NCBI RefSeq assembly: GCF_900112425.1
Contig: NZ_FOLP01000009.1
Location: forward strand, 62,001-126,000
Length of the DNA stretch: 64,000 nucleotides
Reading direction: 5' to 3'
Origin: Variovorax sp. OK212
GTDB lineage: Bacteria > Pseudomonadota > Gammaproteobacteria > Burkholderiales > Burkholderiaceae_C
Positions 20,212 to 30,580 of this stretch are shown here, piece by piece. The notes beneath the pieces are model-generated. The model saw nothing but the letters and a program-made list of their open reading frames with translations. It was not told the DNA's origin and did no database searches. The first letter of the stretch is position 1. Every line of letters begins with the position of its first letter. The position numbers were made by a program, and so were the translations under genes.

Positions 20212-21054
20212 TTGACCCACGACCAAACGAACACATCGCAGCTTTCGAGATTGCCCACGTACTTCATCTCGCACGGCGGCGGTCCCTGGCCCTGGATGAA
20301 GAAGGAAATGGGCCCGACCTACGACCAGCTCGCGGCCTCGCTGGCCGACATGCCGCGCCAGATCGGCCGCACGCCCAGTGCCATCCTCATGGTGTCGGCG
20401 CACTGGGAGGCGCCCGTCTTCGCGGTGCAGGGCAACCCCAAGCCGCCCATGATCTACGACTACGGCGGCTTCCCGGCCCACACCTACGAGGTGCGCTACG
20501 ACTCGCCGGGCTCGCCGCAACTCGCGCAGCGCGTGCAGTCGCTCATTGCCGAGGCCGGCCTGCCGGTGCAGATCGACCCCGAGCGCGGCTACGACCACGG
20601 CATGTTCTCGCCGATGGCCGCGATCTACCCGAAGGCCGACGTGCCGGTGGTGCAGCTGTCGCTGCGGCGCGGGCTCGACCCGGCCGAGCACCTCGCGCTG
20701 GGCCGCGCCATTGCGCCGCTGCGCGACGAGAACGTGCTCATCGTGGGCAGCGGGCTGAGCTATCACAACCTGCGCAACTTCGGCCCGCAGGCGCACGGCG
20801 TGTCGAAGGCTTTCGACGACTGGCTCGATGCGGCGGTGGCCAATGGCTCGCCCGCCGAGCGCAGCGCGCAACTGCTCGACTGGGCTTCAGCGCCCGCGGC
20901 GCGCATGGCGCATCCGCGTGAAGAGCACCTGATTCCGCTGATGGTGGCGGTCGGCGCGGCCGAGGCCGAGGCCGGCGAGCGCGTCTATCACGAGGAGACC
21001 TTCATGGGCGGGCTCGTGGTGTCGAGCTTCCGGTTCGGGGAAGCGGCCGCCTAA
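20212..21054 (+). CDS. DODA-type (LigB family) extradiol ring-opening dioxygenase
   Basis: 280 residues. The metal ligands expected for the DODA/YgiD family are present: His21 in YFISHGGG, His64 in LMVSAHWEAP, a His near 184 in SGLSYHNLRNFG, and the HPREEHLIP segment near 235. The family opens catechol rings (for example 4,5-DOPA) with Zn or Fe(II). TTG start at 20212 with AAGGAG eight bases upstream. The LysR double operator directly upstream suggests inducible expression by the LysR protein encoded at 12956-13912. Confidence 0.88.
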   Translation: MTHDQTNTSQLSRLPTYFISHGGGPWPWMKKEMGPTYDQLAASLADMPRQIGRTPSAILMVSAHWEAPVFAVQGNPKPPMIYDYGGFPAHTYEVRYDSPGSPQLAQRVQSLIAEAGLPVQIDPERGYDHGMFSPMAAIYPKADVPVVQLSLRRGLDPAEHLALGRAIAPLRDENVLIVGSGLSYHNLRNFGPQAHGVSKAFDDWLDAAVANGSPAERSAQLLDWASAPAARMAHPREEHLIPLMVAVGAAEAEAGERVYHEETFMGGLVVSSFRFGEAAA

Positions 21055-21120
21055 AAAGAAGACAACGAAGAAGCGCGGCCCGTTCCGTTCAGTCAGCGGC
21101 CGGGCCCTGCCGCCCGCGCC

Positions 21121-22605
21121 TCAGCTGTTGCGGCGCTGCACCCCATCGGCATCGACCAGCCCCACGCGCGTCTGCCGCCCCCACGTCCCGCGCCCCGTCA
21201 GGAACGTCCACCAGCCCCAGGCCGCACCCGTGTGGCGCAGGATCTGGAAGGTGAAGGGCTCGACCAGCGCGGCCGCGAAGGCCTGCATGAAGTTGGCTTC
21301 GCTGCTGTGGCCGATCCAGCGGCGGTACAGGTACACCGACCACAGGTGGAAGGCGAGGTCGAGCACGATCTTCGCGCCGATCACGCCGGCCACCGGCGCC
21401 AGCACGCCGAATTCGCCGCGCACCAGGTACACCAGCAGCAGCGCGAAGGCGGCCAGGCCGTACAGCGGCTGCAGCGTGTCGATGGCCTTCACGGGCAGCA
21501 TCGCAATGCCGAGCCAGCCGTAGCGCCGGTCGCCGACCATGGCGCGGTACCAGTACTGCGTCTGCAGGAAGCCGCCGAACCAGCGCCGGCGCTGGCGCAG
21601 GAAGGCGCCGGTGCTGCTGGGCGCGTCGGTGTGCGCCTGCGCGTCGCCGAGCACGCGCACGGTCCACGGCAGGCCGTGGGCCTGGGCATGACGGTGCAGG
21701 CGGTGGATGAGTTCGTAGTCTTCCACCAGGCAGTCGGTGTCGAAGCCGCCCACGGCGCGCACCGCCTCGGTCCGGAAACCCGCGAAGGCGCCCGAGATCA
21801 GCAGCAGCCCATTGACTTGCATCCACGCATAGCGCGAGAGGAAGTTGCGGATGTACTCGTAGGTCTGGAACCACTGGAAGCAGCGCCCCGTCAGGGTGCG
21901 GCTGCACACGGGCGTGATGACGCCGGTGGCGGCCACCAGGTTGGGCTCTTCGGTGAAGGCGCGGCGCACGGCGCCGATGGCCTGGCTGTCGAGCAGGGTG
22001 TCGCCGTCGACGGTGAGCACGGTGTCGGTGTCGATGCACACGATGGCCGCGTTCAGCGCCACCGCCTTGCCGCCATGAGGCAGGCGCAGCCAGTAGAGCG
22101 AGGGGTGCGTGGCGCTGGCGGCGCTGAGTTCGCCCAGCGGCGGGGCGACCAGGCCGTAGCGCGCGGCCAGCAGTTCGGCCGTGCCGTCGCTGGAGCCGTC
22201 GTCGGCAATCACGATGCGGTCGGGCACGTCGCTCTGCCCGAGCAGGGCGGCCAGCGTGACGGGCAGCACGGCGGCCTCGTTGTGCGAGGCGACGATCACG
22301 CCCAGCGTGTTGCGGCGCATCGCGGCCGCGGCAGAAGCAGAAGCAGGGCCGGAAGAAGGCGAGGGCCGCTGCCGCAGGATCGGCAGCGTCATCCAGGCCA
22401 CGAACAGCAGCAGCACGGTGTCGTACAGCACGTAGGCCACGCCGACCGACCAGGCCCGCACGTTGCCGACCTTGAAGGCCATGGCGAAGAGCAGTGCCCA
22501 CAGCACGAGCACGCCGCCGTGGATCAGCCAGCTCCGCAGCGGGGTGCCGGGGGGGGACAGGCGCGGCGAGGCGGCCGCAAAGGCGCGTTGGAGAGGATCG
22601 TTCAA
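21121..22605 (-). CDS. Family 2 glycosyltransferase, membrane-bound (PgaC/IcaA-like)
   Basis: About 494 residues. Two N-terminal membrane helices (SWLIHGGVLVLWALLFAMAF and YVLYDTVLLLFVAWMTLPIL) precede the GT-A domain. Visible motifs are VIVASHNEAAVLPVTLAALL, IADDGSSDGT, the VDGDT metal site, FDTDCLVEDYEL (ED base) and QRRRW (QxxRW product loop), followed by C-terminal helices. This is a processive polysaccharide-synthase architecture. The start is uncertain: the frame is open to an ATG at 22737, but that would overlap the divergent cytochrome start, so a TTG near 22605 is proposed. No other polysaccharide genes are adjacent. Confidence 0.8.
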   Translation of the reverse strand: MNDPLQRAFAAASPRLSPPGTPLRSWLIHGGVLVLWALLFAMAFKVGNVRAWSVGVAYVLYDTVLLLFVAWMTLPILRQRPSPSSGPASASAAAAMRRNTLGVIVASHNEAAVLPVTLAALLGQSDVPDRIVIADDGSSDGTAELLAARYGLVAPPLGELSAASATHPSLYWLRLPHGGKAVALNAAIVCIDTDTVLTVDGDTLLDSQAIGAVRRAFTEEPNLVAATGVITPVCSRTLTGRCFQWFQTYEYIRNFLSRYAWMQVNGLLLISGAFAGFRTEAVRAVGGFDTDCLVEDYELIHRLHRHAQAHGLPWTVRVLGDAQAHTDAPSSTGAFLRQRRRWFGGFLQTQYWYRAMVGDRRYGWLGIAMLPVKAIDTLQPLYGLAAFALLLVYLVRGEFGVLAPVAGVIGAKIVLDLAFHLWSVYLYRRWIGHSSEANFMQAFAAALVEPFTFQILRHTGAAWGWWTFLTGRGTWGRQTRVGLVDADGVQRRNS

Positions 22606-22735
22606 GAGAAGGTGCCCGGGCGAACTGGTCGTTGATACGCAAAAACTCGGCCTGCGGTTTCGAAAGTCCCATGGCAAACCCGGGACAATCGCTCGCGCCA
22701 CAGACTGAGTCGCCTCACGCCCGAAAATTCCCCGC

Positions 22736-23296
22736 ATGCTCGCACAAACCCGTTACACCCGAATCGCGATCGCGCTGCACTGGCTCATTGCCGTGCTCAT
22801 GGCCGCCAACATCGCATTGATCCTGCTGGTCGACCACTACCCCGACGAGTGGGTGCGCCCGGCCGTCGACACCCACAAGTCGATCGGCATCACGGTGCTG
22901 GGGCTGGTGCTCCTGCGCATTCTGTGGCGCGCCACGCACAAGCCGCCGGCCATGGCGGGCTCGCTGGGCGCGCTGGAGCGCTTGGCGGCCCATGCGGCCC
23001 ACGGGGCGCTTTACATCCTGATGATCCTGCTGCCGCTGTCGGGCTGGATGCACGACTCGGCCTGGAAGGACGCCGGCACCCACCCGATGTTCCTGTTCGG
23101 CCTGTTCGAGTGGCCGCGCATCGGCTGGATCATGGCCATCGAGCCCGCGCTCAAGGAAACCTGGCACACCGTGCTGGGCGGGGTGCACACCTGGGCGGGT
23201 TATGTGCTTTATGTGATCTTCGGGCTGCATGTGCTGGGCGCGCTGAAGCACCAGTTTCTCGACGGCGAGCGCGAGCTGCAAAGGATGTGGCCATGA
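22736..23296 (+). CDS. Cytochrome b561
   Basis: 186 residues, four transmembrane helices. Haem-ligating histidines lie in the expected helices: RIAIALHWLIAVLMAANIALIL, RPAVDTHKSIGITVLGLVLLRILWR, LAAHAAHGALYILMILLPLSGWM and LGGVHTWAGYVLYVIFGLHVLGALKHQF. The family moves electrons from quinol to acceptors such as superoxide. Its stop overlaps the start of the alpha/beta hydrolase gene, so the two are co-translated. Confidence 0.92.
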   Translation: MLAQTRYTRIAIALHWLIAVLMAANIALILLVDHYPDEWVRPAVDTHKSIGITVLGLVLLRILWRATHKPPAMAGSLGALERLAAHAAHGALYILMILLPLSGWMHDSAWKDAGTHPMFLFGLFEWPRIGWIMAIEPALKETWHTVLGGVHTWAGYVLYVIFGLHVLGALKHQFLDGERELQRMWP

Positions 23297-24153
23297 CGCC
23301 GAAAGACACTGAAGACGCACGCGCGGTCATCGCCCGCATCGACGCGCTCTCGACCCACCACGACCCCGTGCACGAAGGCGTGCGCGTGCGCTGGCGCCGT
23401 TTCGGCACCGACACCACCAAGCCGCCGCTGGTGCTGCTGCACGGCGGCCATGGCAGCTGGATGCACTGGCTGCGCAACGCGCAGGCGCTGTCGGCCGGCC
23501 GCACGCTGTGGCTGCCCGACATGCCCGGTTTCAACGAATCCGACGCGCCGCCGCGCGTGGCGCCCGGCGAAGACTCGCTGCCGCCGCTGCTCGACGCACT
23601 GGGCGGCACGCTCGACCAGCTCGTCGGCGCGGGCACCCCCATCGACCTGGGCGGCTTTTCCTTCGGCGGGCTGACCGCCGCGCGCTTCGCGGTGAAGCGC
23701 GGTGCCATCCGCCGTTTTGCGGTGGTGGGCAGCGGCGGCCACGGCACGCTGCGGCGCATGACGGCGCAGATGATCAACTGGCGCGCCGCCCCCGACCGCG
23801 AGGCCGAGCGCGCCGCGCTGCTGAACAACCTGGCCGCGCTGATGCTGCACGACCCGGCGGCCATCGACGCGCTGGCCTTCGAGATCCACGACATCTCGTG
23901 CCACGGCACGCGCTTTCGCAGCAAGGAGGTGTCGCAGTCGGGCGGGCTGCAGCAGGCGCTCGACACGCTGGGCGTGCCCACGCTGCTGCTGTGGGGCGAG
24001 TTCGACGTCACCGCCGACCCGCGCCCGCTGGTGGCCCGGCTGGTCGCCGAAGGGCCGGCGCGCGAAGGCGTGGTGATCGACGGCGCCGGGCATTGGGCGC
24101 AGTACGAGCGCGCCGACGAGGTCAACGCGCACCTGCTGAAGTTCTTCGGCTGA
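23293..24153 (+). CDS. Alpha/beta-fold hydrolase
   Basis: 286 residues. The oxyanion-hole motif LLHGGHGSW is followed by the nucleophile elbow GFSFGG (Ser123), an acid in LLWGEFDVTADPRP and the catalytic His in GAGHWAQYE near 262. This is a complete triad with a cap domain, like the meta-cleavage hydrolases (BphD/MhpC). ATG at 23293 overlaps the cytochrome b561 stop by 4 bp. The nearby extradiol dioxygenase would make a ring-cleavage product suited to such a hydrolase, but they are on separate units. Confidence 0.87.
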   Translation: MTPKDTEDARAVIARIDALSTHHDPVHEGVRVRWRRFGTDTTKPPLVLLHGGHGSWMHWLRNAQALSAGRTLWLPDMPGFNESDAPPRVAPGEDSLPPLLDALGGTLDQLVGAGTPIDLGGFSFGGLTAARFAVKRGAIRRFAVVGSGGHGTLRRMTAQMINWRAAPDREAERAALLNNLAALMLHDPAAIDALAFEIHDISCHGTRFRSKEVSQSGGLQQALDTLGVPTLLLWGEFDVTADPRPLVARLVAEGPAREGVVIDGAGHWAQYERADEVNAHLLKFFG

Positions 24154-24191
24154 GGCGCCAGAATCCCGGCGTTGCCGCTGCCTGCTGATGT

Positions 24192-25217
24192 CTACTGGGG
24201 CTGCCTCACCAGCCCCAGCTTGCGGATGATGTCGCCCCACTGGTCGTAGGTCGCGCGCGTCAGCGCGGCCAGTGCCGCGGGGCTGGACGACTCGGCCTCG
24301 TACGCGCCCTGGCGGAAGAAGTCGCGCGTGGCCGGCATGGCCAGCACCTGCGCCAGCGCGGCGTTGAGCTTCTCGACCACCGGTGCCGGCATGCGCGCCG
24401 GCCCGTAGAAGCCCAGCCAGCTCGGCATGTCCACGCCGCTCACGCCCTGTTCGCCCATGGTCGGCACGTCGGGCAGCATCGGGCTGCGCCGGGGCGCGGC
24501 CACCGCCAGCATGCGGACCTTGCCGGTGGCCGTGTTCTGGATGGCGTTGGGCGCCGCGTCGAAGTAGTACTGCACGCGGCCCGCGAGAAAGTCTTTCGCG
24601 GCGTCGGCACCGCCCTTGTAGGGCACGTGCACCACGTCGAGCCCGGCCTGCCGGGCGAAGGCCTCGCCGTAGATGTGCGACGAGGTGCCGGTGCCGAAGG
24701 AGGCATAGCTCATCTTTCCCGGGTTGGCCTTGATGTACGCCACCAGCTCCTGCACCGTGCGCGCCGGCACGCTCGTGTGCACGGTCAGCACCAGCGGTCC
24801 GCGCGCGCCGAGCGAGATGGGCGTCAGGTCCTTGAACGGGTCGTAGCGCACCTGCGCCAGCGTCTGCGGGTTCTGCGCCACCACGGAAGAGGGCGCGTAC
24901 ATGAGGGTGTAGCCGTCGGGCGCGGCGCGGATCACTTCCTCGGTCGCGAGGATGAAGCTCGCGCCCGGCCGGTTCTCCACGATCACCGGGATCTGCAGCA
25001 CCTCGCCGAGCTTGTGGGCGACAAAGCGCGCCTGCGAATCCGACGCGCCGCCCGCCGCCAGGCCGAGCACGATGCGCAGCGTGCGGTTCCTGTCGGGGAA
25101 GGGCGCGGCGGCGCGGGCGGCCAGCGGCCACATCGGCGCCAGGACCGCAGCGAGCGCACCCAGCGAGACCCCGGCGGTGATCCGGCGGCGACGGAGCATG
25201 GTCTGCAGGCCGCTCAT
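24192..25217 (-). CDS. Bug-family (TctC-like) periplasmic receptor
   Basis: 341 residues. The signal sequence (SLGALAAVLAPMWPLAARA) is followed by the Bug fold: LRIVLGLAAGGASDSQARFVAHKLGE, VENRPGASFILATEEV, the YDPFKDLTPIS loop, and SYASFGTGTSSHIYGEAF for the ligand loop. Bug receptors bind carboxylates for TctAB permeases or for sensing. It is clearly a tandem paralogue of the next gene upstream and overlaps it by 4 bp. No TctA or TctB gene is near. Confidence 0.9.
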   Translation of the reverse strand: MSGLQTMLRRRRITAGVSLGALAAVLAPMWPLAARAAAPFPDRNRTLRIVLGLAAGGASDSQARFVAHKLGEVLQIPVIVENRPGASFILATEEVIRAAPDGYTLMYAPSSVVAQNPQTLAQVRYDPFKDLTPISLGARGPLVLTVHTSVPARTVQELVAYIKANPGKMSYASFGTGTSSHIYGEAFARQAGLDVVHVPYKGGADAAKDFLAGRVQYYFDAAPNAIQNTATGKVRMLAVAAPRRSPMLPDVPTMGEQGVSGVDMPSWLGFYGPARMPAPVVEKLNAALAQVLAMPATRDFFRQGAYEAESSSPAALAALTRATYDQWGDIIRKLGLVRQPQ

Positions 25218-26209
25218 TGCTTGGCCAGCCCGACCTGCTGCACCATCGCGCCCCATTGCTCGTAGGTGGCGCGCGTGATGCTCGCGAACTCCTCGGGCGT
25301 GGTGGCGCCGGCTTCGTAGCCGCCGCTGCGGTAGAACTCGCGCACCTGCGGCATCGCCAGCACCTTGGTGAGCGCGGTGTTGAGCTTTTCGAGCACGGGC
25401 GCAGGCATGCGCGCCGGCCCGTAGAAGCCCAGCCAGCTCGGCAGGTCGAGCCCGGCGTAGCCCTGCTCGGCGAAGGTGGGCACGTCGGGCAGTGCGGCCA
25501 CGCGCGCGTTGGCCGCCACCGCCAGGATCTTCACCTTGCCCGTGGCCGAGGTGATGACGGCCGACGAGGCCGAGTCGAACATGTACTGCACGCGCCCGCC
25601 GATCAGGTCCTTGGCCGCGTCGGAGCCGCCCTTGTACGGGATGTGCACCGCGTCGATGCCGGTCTTCTTCACGAAGGCCTCGCCATAGATGTGCGACGAG
25701 GTGCCCGCGCCGAAAGAGGCGTAGCTCACCTTGCCCGGGTTGGCCTTCACGTAGGCCACCAGTTCCTTCACGTTGTTCACCGGCACGGTGGTGCTCAGCG
25801 ACAGCACCAGCGGCCCGCGCCCGCCCATCGAGATGGCGGTGAAGTCCTTGAACGGGTCGTACGGCACCTGGCTGAAGGTGTGCGGGTTCTGCGCCATGGT
25901 CGACGACGGCGCGTACAGCAGCGTGTAGCCGTCGGCCAGGGCGCGCGAGACCTCGTTGGCCGCCAGCATGGTGCTGGCGCCGGGCTTGTTGTCGACGATC
26001 ACGCTGGTGTGCAGCACCTCGCCGAGCTTCTGCGCCACGATGCGCGCCTGCGCGTCGGTGCCACCGCCGGCGGTGAAGCCCACGACGATGCGGATCGGCT
26101 TGCCGCGCGCCGGAAAGTCCTGCGCCAAGGCCAGCGGCGCCAGGCCCAGGAAGGCCGCGGCGCCCAGGGCCGAGCCAAAGGCACGGCGGGTGCCGTGAAG
26201 TTTCTTCAT
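25214..26209 (-). CDS. Bug-family (TctC-like) periplasmic receptor, paralogue
   Basis: 331 residues with a signal peptide (SALGAAAFLGLAPLALAQ) and the same landmark segments as its neighbour: IRIVVGFTAGGGTDAQARIV, VDNKPGASTMLAANEV, YDPFKDFTAIS, SYASFGAGTSSHIYGEAF and SWLGFYGPARMPAPV. The two arose by tandem duplication and share most ligand-pocket segments, so they may bind related acids. It diverges from the FAD oxidoreductase gene across an AT-rich promoter region, which ties it to that catabolic cluster. Confidence 0.9.
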   Translation of the reverse strand: MKKLHGTRRAFGSALGAAAFLGLAPLALAQDFPARGKPIRIVVGFTAGGGTDAQARIVAQKLGEVLHTSVIVDNKPGASTMLAANEVSRALADGYTLLYAPSSTMAQNPHTFSQVPYDPFKDFTAISMGGRGPLVLSLSTTVPVNNVKELVAYVKANPGKVSYASFGAGTSSHIYGEAFVKKTGIDAVHIPYKGGSDAAKDLIGGRVQYMFDSASSAVITSATGKVKILAVAANARVAALPDVPTFAEQGYAGLDLPSWLGFYGPARMPAPVLEKLNTALTKVLAMPQVREFYRSGGYEAGATTPEEFASITRATYEQWGAMVQQVGLAKQ

Positions 26210-26366
26210 CGATGTCTCCGTTTGGAATTTCTTTTCTTATATTGATCTTGAAAACCATAAAAAGCCATATTCACTAGGGAATACCCCAGAGATATAGCTT
26301 TTGAGTTTGACAAAATGGAAAGTGAAATCAAAATACGACGAAACAAGCCAAGCCGAGAACGCATTC
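26210..26366. promoter_or_regulatory. AT-rich divergent promoter region of the aconitase-X cluster
   Basis: This 157-bp gap is markedly AT-rich against its GC-rich surroundings. It contains TTTTG-N7-CAAAA at 26299-26315, a 17-bp dyad that could be an IclR operator, and an internal TTGACA-like -35 for the rightward genes. The -10 is not clear. Control by the IclR protein encoded downstream is inferred. Confidence 0.5.
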
Positions 26367-27818
26367 ATGAAAACTGTCGTCCGCACCGACGAGCGCATCC
26401 TGTCTTCCGACATCTTCGACCGCGACAGCCGCGTCAAGCGCCCTGACCACGGCAGCTGGGCCGAGCCCGGCAAGGACATTCCCGTGTACCACCGCTGCGG
26501 CGTGCTGGTGGTCGGCGGCGGCCCGTCGGGCACCGCCGCCGCGGCGGCCGCGGCCCGCGCGGGTGCCGACGTGGCGCTGCTGGAACGCTACAACCACCTG
26601 GGCGGCCTGTCGACCGGCGGCCTGGTCATCTGGATCGACCGCATGACCGACTGGCAGGGCGAGCTGGTCATTCGCGGTTTCGCCGAAGAGCTGTTCGACC
26701 GCCTGCCGGCCGACGCCATTGCCGGCCCGGTGCGCGAAGACTGGGGCTCGCAGGACGCGGCCAAGGCCGCGCACTGGTCGCAGCGCACGGCGGCGTACCA
26801 CGGCGTGGTCACGTGGTCGCCCACCATCGACCCCGAGCGCCTGAAGCTGCTGTCGCAGGAGATCGTGCTGGAGCGCAAGGTCAAGCTCATCTACCACTCG
26901 TGGGCCGCCATTCCCATCGTGCAGGACGGCGCCGTGAAGGGCGTGGTGTTCGAGAGCAAGGAAGGCCGCATGGCCATCATGGCCGACGTGGTGGTCGACG
27001 CCACCGGCGACGGCGACCTGTTCGCCCGCGCCGGCGCCGCCTACGTGAACGACATCGAGGAGGCCGACGTGCACCACTGCATGAACACCTCGTGGCTGTT
27101 CGGCGGCGTCGACATGAACCGCTGGATCGAATTCAAGGCCGGCCAGCCCGAGGCCTTCACGAACTTCATGGCGCGCGGGCGCGAGGCCTGCGGCCTGTTC
27201 GAGCGGCCCTTCGTTTCGTGGCGCAACGACGTGGCGCTGTTCATGGGGCCGCGCCAGTCGGGCTACTCCGCGCTCGACGTGGACGACCTCACCGCGGTGG
27301 AGGTGCGCTCGCACCGCGCCATGGCCGCGCACCTGGACTACTTTCGCGCGCATGCGCCCGGCTTCGAAGATGCCTACCTGATGCTCAGCGCGCCGCAGAT
27401 CGGCGTGCGCCACGCAAGGCGCCTGACCGGCGTGGGCGCCGTGCTGCGCAGCCAGTGGCCCGACGGTGTGCCGCTGGCGGACGAGATCGGCGTGTCGCCG
27501 GCGGTGTCGCCCAAGTTCCCGAACATCTCCATTCCCTACGGCGCGCTGGTGCCGCAGCAGCTCGACGGCCTGCTGGCCTGCGGGCGCCACATCTCGTGCG
27601 ACCGCAACTCGCACGGTTTCATGCGCGAAATTCCGCAGTGCTGGATCACCGGCCAGGCCGCGGGCGTGGCGGCGGCGCTGGCCTCGCGCGGCGGCATTGC
27701 GCCGCGCTTCATCGACGTGGGCGCGCTGCAGTCCGAGCTGCTGGCGCAGGGCGTGTACCTGCGCACCGGCGCGGCGCAGGGCGCCGCCGCGCTGGCCACC
27801 GCCGAAGCCGGCGCCTGA
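26367..27818 (+). CDS. FAD-dependent oxidoreductase (FAD_oxidored family)
   Basis: 483 residues. The dinucleotide-binding motif VLVVGGGPSGTAAAAAAARAG at ~45-65 is followed by LLERYNHLGGLSTGGLVIW. A second FAD contact is ADVVVDATGDGDLFARAGA, and the C-terminal part has LLACGRHISCDRNSHGFMREIPQCWITGQAAGVAA. This is the pfam12831-type flavoprotein that oxidises hydroxyl or unsaturated acids in poorly studied pathways. ATG at 26367 is chosen; a TTG at 26301 is possible but lies in the promoter. First gene of the catabolic cluster. Confidence 0.85.
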   Translation: MKTVVRTDERILSSDIFDRDSRVKRPDHGSWAEPGKDIPVYHRCGVLVVGGGPSGTAAAAAAARAGADVALLERYNHLGGLSTGGLVIWIDRMTDWQGELVIRGFAEELFDRLPADAIAGPVREDWGSQDAAKAAHWSQRTAAYHGVVTWSPTIDPERLKLLSQEIVLERKVKLIYHSWAAIPIVQDGAVKGVVFESKEGRMAIMADVVVDATGDGDLFARAGAAYVNDIEEADVHHCMNTSWLFGGVDMNRWIEFKAGQPEAFTNFMARGREACGLFERPFVSWRNDVALFMGPRQSGYSALDVDDLTAVEVRSHRAMAAHLDYFRAHAPGFEDAYLMLSAPQIGVRHARRLTGVGAVLRSQWPDGVPLADEIGVSPAVSPKFPNISIPYGALVPQQLDGLLACGRHISCDRNSHGFMREIPQCWITGQAAGVAAALASRGGIAPRFIDVGALQSELLAQGVYLRTGAAQGAAALATAEAGA

Positions 27819-27902
27819 ACGCCGGCCCGAGCCTTTGCCATGACCCCGGCAGACCACCCTGCGCAAGCCTCTACATTGGAGAGTCTTGTGAAGGGTCCTC
27901 CC

Positions 27903-28784
<882 letters not shown>

Positions 28785-28838
28785 CAGGCCCGGCCGGGGG
28801 ACTTCCCCCACGACCACAGAAGAACGGAGACACAGGCC

Positions 28839-30134
28839 ATGCACCTGAGCGATGAAGAAAAAGCCATGCGGGACGGCCGGGACGGGCCGGCCGTGCAGAA
28901 GGCGATGGACCTGCTGATGCGCTACGGCGAGGCACTGGGCGCCGAGCGGCTGGTGGAAACGCGCAACGTCTGCGCCACCATCACCTCGACCACGCCCTTC
29001 CAGCGCGACTTCGCGCTCGCCAAGGGCGGCGGCATGGACGCGGTGTTCTCCGAATTCAGCCTCGACAGCCAGGAGACCGTCGAGATCCCCAAGTTCAAGG
29101 TGTTCACCAGCCACCTGCAGCTGGGCTTCGACCCCGGCCAGCCCGAGCGCATGGGCGTGAGCGAGGAGATCGTGCAGTTCTACAACCGCAGCGAGCGGCA
29201 TGCCGCGGGCCTGGGCGCGCAGATCATGAACACCTGCACGCCCTACCAGGTCGGCAACATTCCCACGCGCGGCGAGCACTGCGCATGGATGGAATCGTCG
29301 GCCGTGGTGTATTGCAACTCGGTGCTGGGCGCGCGCACCAACACCGAAGGCCGCGAGAGCACGGGCGCGGCCATGCTCACCGGGCGCATTCCGTACTGGG
29401 GCTACCACCTCGACGACAACCGGCGCGCCACGCACGTGGTCGAGCTCGACATCGAGGTCGAGTCGGTGCAGGACTGGGGCCTGCTGGGCTACTACATCGG
29501 CGAGCACGTGCAGGAGCGCGTGCCGGTGGTGCACAGCAGGCGCGGCATCGGGCGCGTGCCCAACCTGCCGCGGCTCAAGCACTTCGGCGCGGCGGCTTCG
29601 TCTTCGGGCGGCGTGGAGATGTACCACATTGCCGGCGTCACGCCCGAGGCGCTGACGCTCGAGCAGGCGCTGGGTGGAAGGGCGCCGGTCGAGGTGCTGC
29701 GCTACGGCGAGGCCGAGCGGCGCGCCACCTACGAGAAGATCAACGTGACCGGCAAGGACGCGGAGGTGCAGTACGTGATGCTCGGCTGCCCGCACTACAC
29801 CATCGAGCAGATCTGGGAGGCCGCGCAGCTCATCGAGGGCCGCAAGGTGCACCCCGATTGCGAGCTGTGGATCTTCACGCCGCGCGCCATCAAGTCGCTG
29901 GCCGACCGCAACGGCTACACGAAGATCATCGAGGACGCGGGCGGCATCCTCATGAGCGACAGCTGCTCCGCCATGAGCCGCGCCGTGCCCAAGGGCACGA
30001 AGACCGTGGCGCTCGACTCGGCCAAGCAGGCCCACTACCTGCCCGCCATCCTCGGCGTGCAGGCCTGGTTCGGCAGCACCGCCGAATGCATCGACGCTGC
30101 CTGTACCGGGCGCTGGAACGGGGGCTACGCATGA
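28839..30134 (+). CDS. Aconitase X large (catalytic) subunit
   Basis: 431 residues. It matches the AcnX/DUF521 catalytic domain from end to end (MHLSDEEKAMRDGRDGPAVQKAMDLLMRYGEALGAERLV). Candidate iron-sulfur or metal Cys residues lie in IMNTCTPYQVGN, VMLGCPHYT and MSDSCSAMSR. Known members dehydrate cis-3-hydroxy-L-proline in bacteria or mevalonate-5-phosphate in archaea. This is the split form, with a separate small subunit overlapping by 4 bp. No proline racemase or pyrroline-2-carboxylate reductase is adjacent, so the hydroxyproline reaction is not supported by context. Confidence 0.9.
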   Translation: MHLSDEEKAMRDGRDGPAVQKAMDLLMRYGEALGAERLVETRNVCATITSTTPFQRDFALAKGGGMDAVFSEFSLDSQETVEIPKFKVFTSHLQLGFDPGQPERMGVSEEIVQFYNRSERHAAGLGAQIMNTCTPYQVGNIPTRGEHCAWMESSAVVYCNSVLGARTNTEGRESTGAAMLTGRIPYWGYHLDDNRRATHVVELDIEVESVQDWGLLGYYIGEHVQERVPVVHSRRGIGRVPNLPRLKHFGAAASSSGGVEMYHIAGVTPEALTLEQALGGRAPVEVLRYGEAERRATYEKINVTGKDAEVQYVMLGCPHYTIEQIWEAAQLIEGRKVHPDCELWIFTPRAIKSLADRNGYTKIIEDAGGILMSDSCSAMSRAVPKGTKTVALDSAKQAHYLPAILGVQAWFGSTAECIDAACTGRWNGGYA

Positions 30135-30580
30135 GCACGGCCGTCTTGAACGAACAGGTCATCGTCATTCACGGGCGCAAGGTCGTGGGCGGCGTGGCCG
30201 AGGGCGAGGCACTGGTCACGCGCGACCGCATCTCGGGCTGGGGCGGCATCGACCCGCGCACGGGCACCGTCATCGAGACGCGGCACGAGCTGCGCGGCCA
30301 AAGCTTCGCGGGCAAGGTGCTGGTGTTCCCCGGCGCCAAGGGTTCGTCGGGCTGGTCCGCCATGTTCCACATGACGCGGCTCATGAACGTGGCGCCCGCC
30401 GCGTTTCTCTTCAACGAGATGACCACCAAGATGGCGCTGGGCGCGGTGGTCACGCATTCGCCCGCCATGACCGACTTCGAGCGTGACCCGCTCGCCTGCA
30501 TCGAGACCGGCGACTGGGTGCGCGTGGACGCCGACCGCGGCGTGATCGAGATCACCAAGAAAAAAAGAGGCACGCCATGA
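30131..30580 (+). CDS. Aconitase X small (swivelling) subunit, DUF126
   Basis: 149 residues. The swivel beta/alpha domain is recognisable: IHGRKVVGGVAEGEALVTRDRISGWGGIDPRTGTVIE, then GKVLVFPGAKGSSGWSAMFHMTRL, where the GSSGWS loop supplies the active-site Ser, and TDFERDPLACIETGDWVRVDAD. It overlaps the large-subunit stop and the dehydratase start by 4 bp each, so the three are made together. Confidence 0.9.
   Translation: MSTAVLNEQVIVIHGRKVVGGVAEGEALVTRDRISGWGGIDPRTGTVIETRHELRGQSFAGKVLVFPGAKGSSGWSAMFHMTRLMNVAPAAFLFNEMTTKMALGAVVTHSPAMTDFERDPLACIETGDWVRVDADRGVIEITKKKRGTP

Noticed and set aside
22606..22737. N-terminal extension of the glycosyltransferase to the ATG at 22737.
   Set aside because: It would overlap the start codon of the divergent cytochrome b561 gene and adds non-conserved Arg/Ser/Pro-rich sequence; not fully excluded.
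28796..28809. GGGGG-ACTT-CCCCC hairpin between IclR and aconitase X as a terminator.
   Set aside because: Only a 5-bp stem and no T-tract; the genes on either side look co-transcribed.
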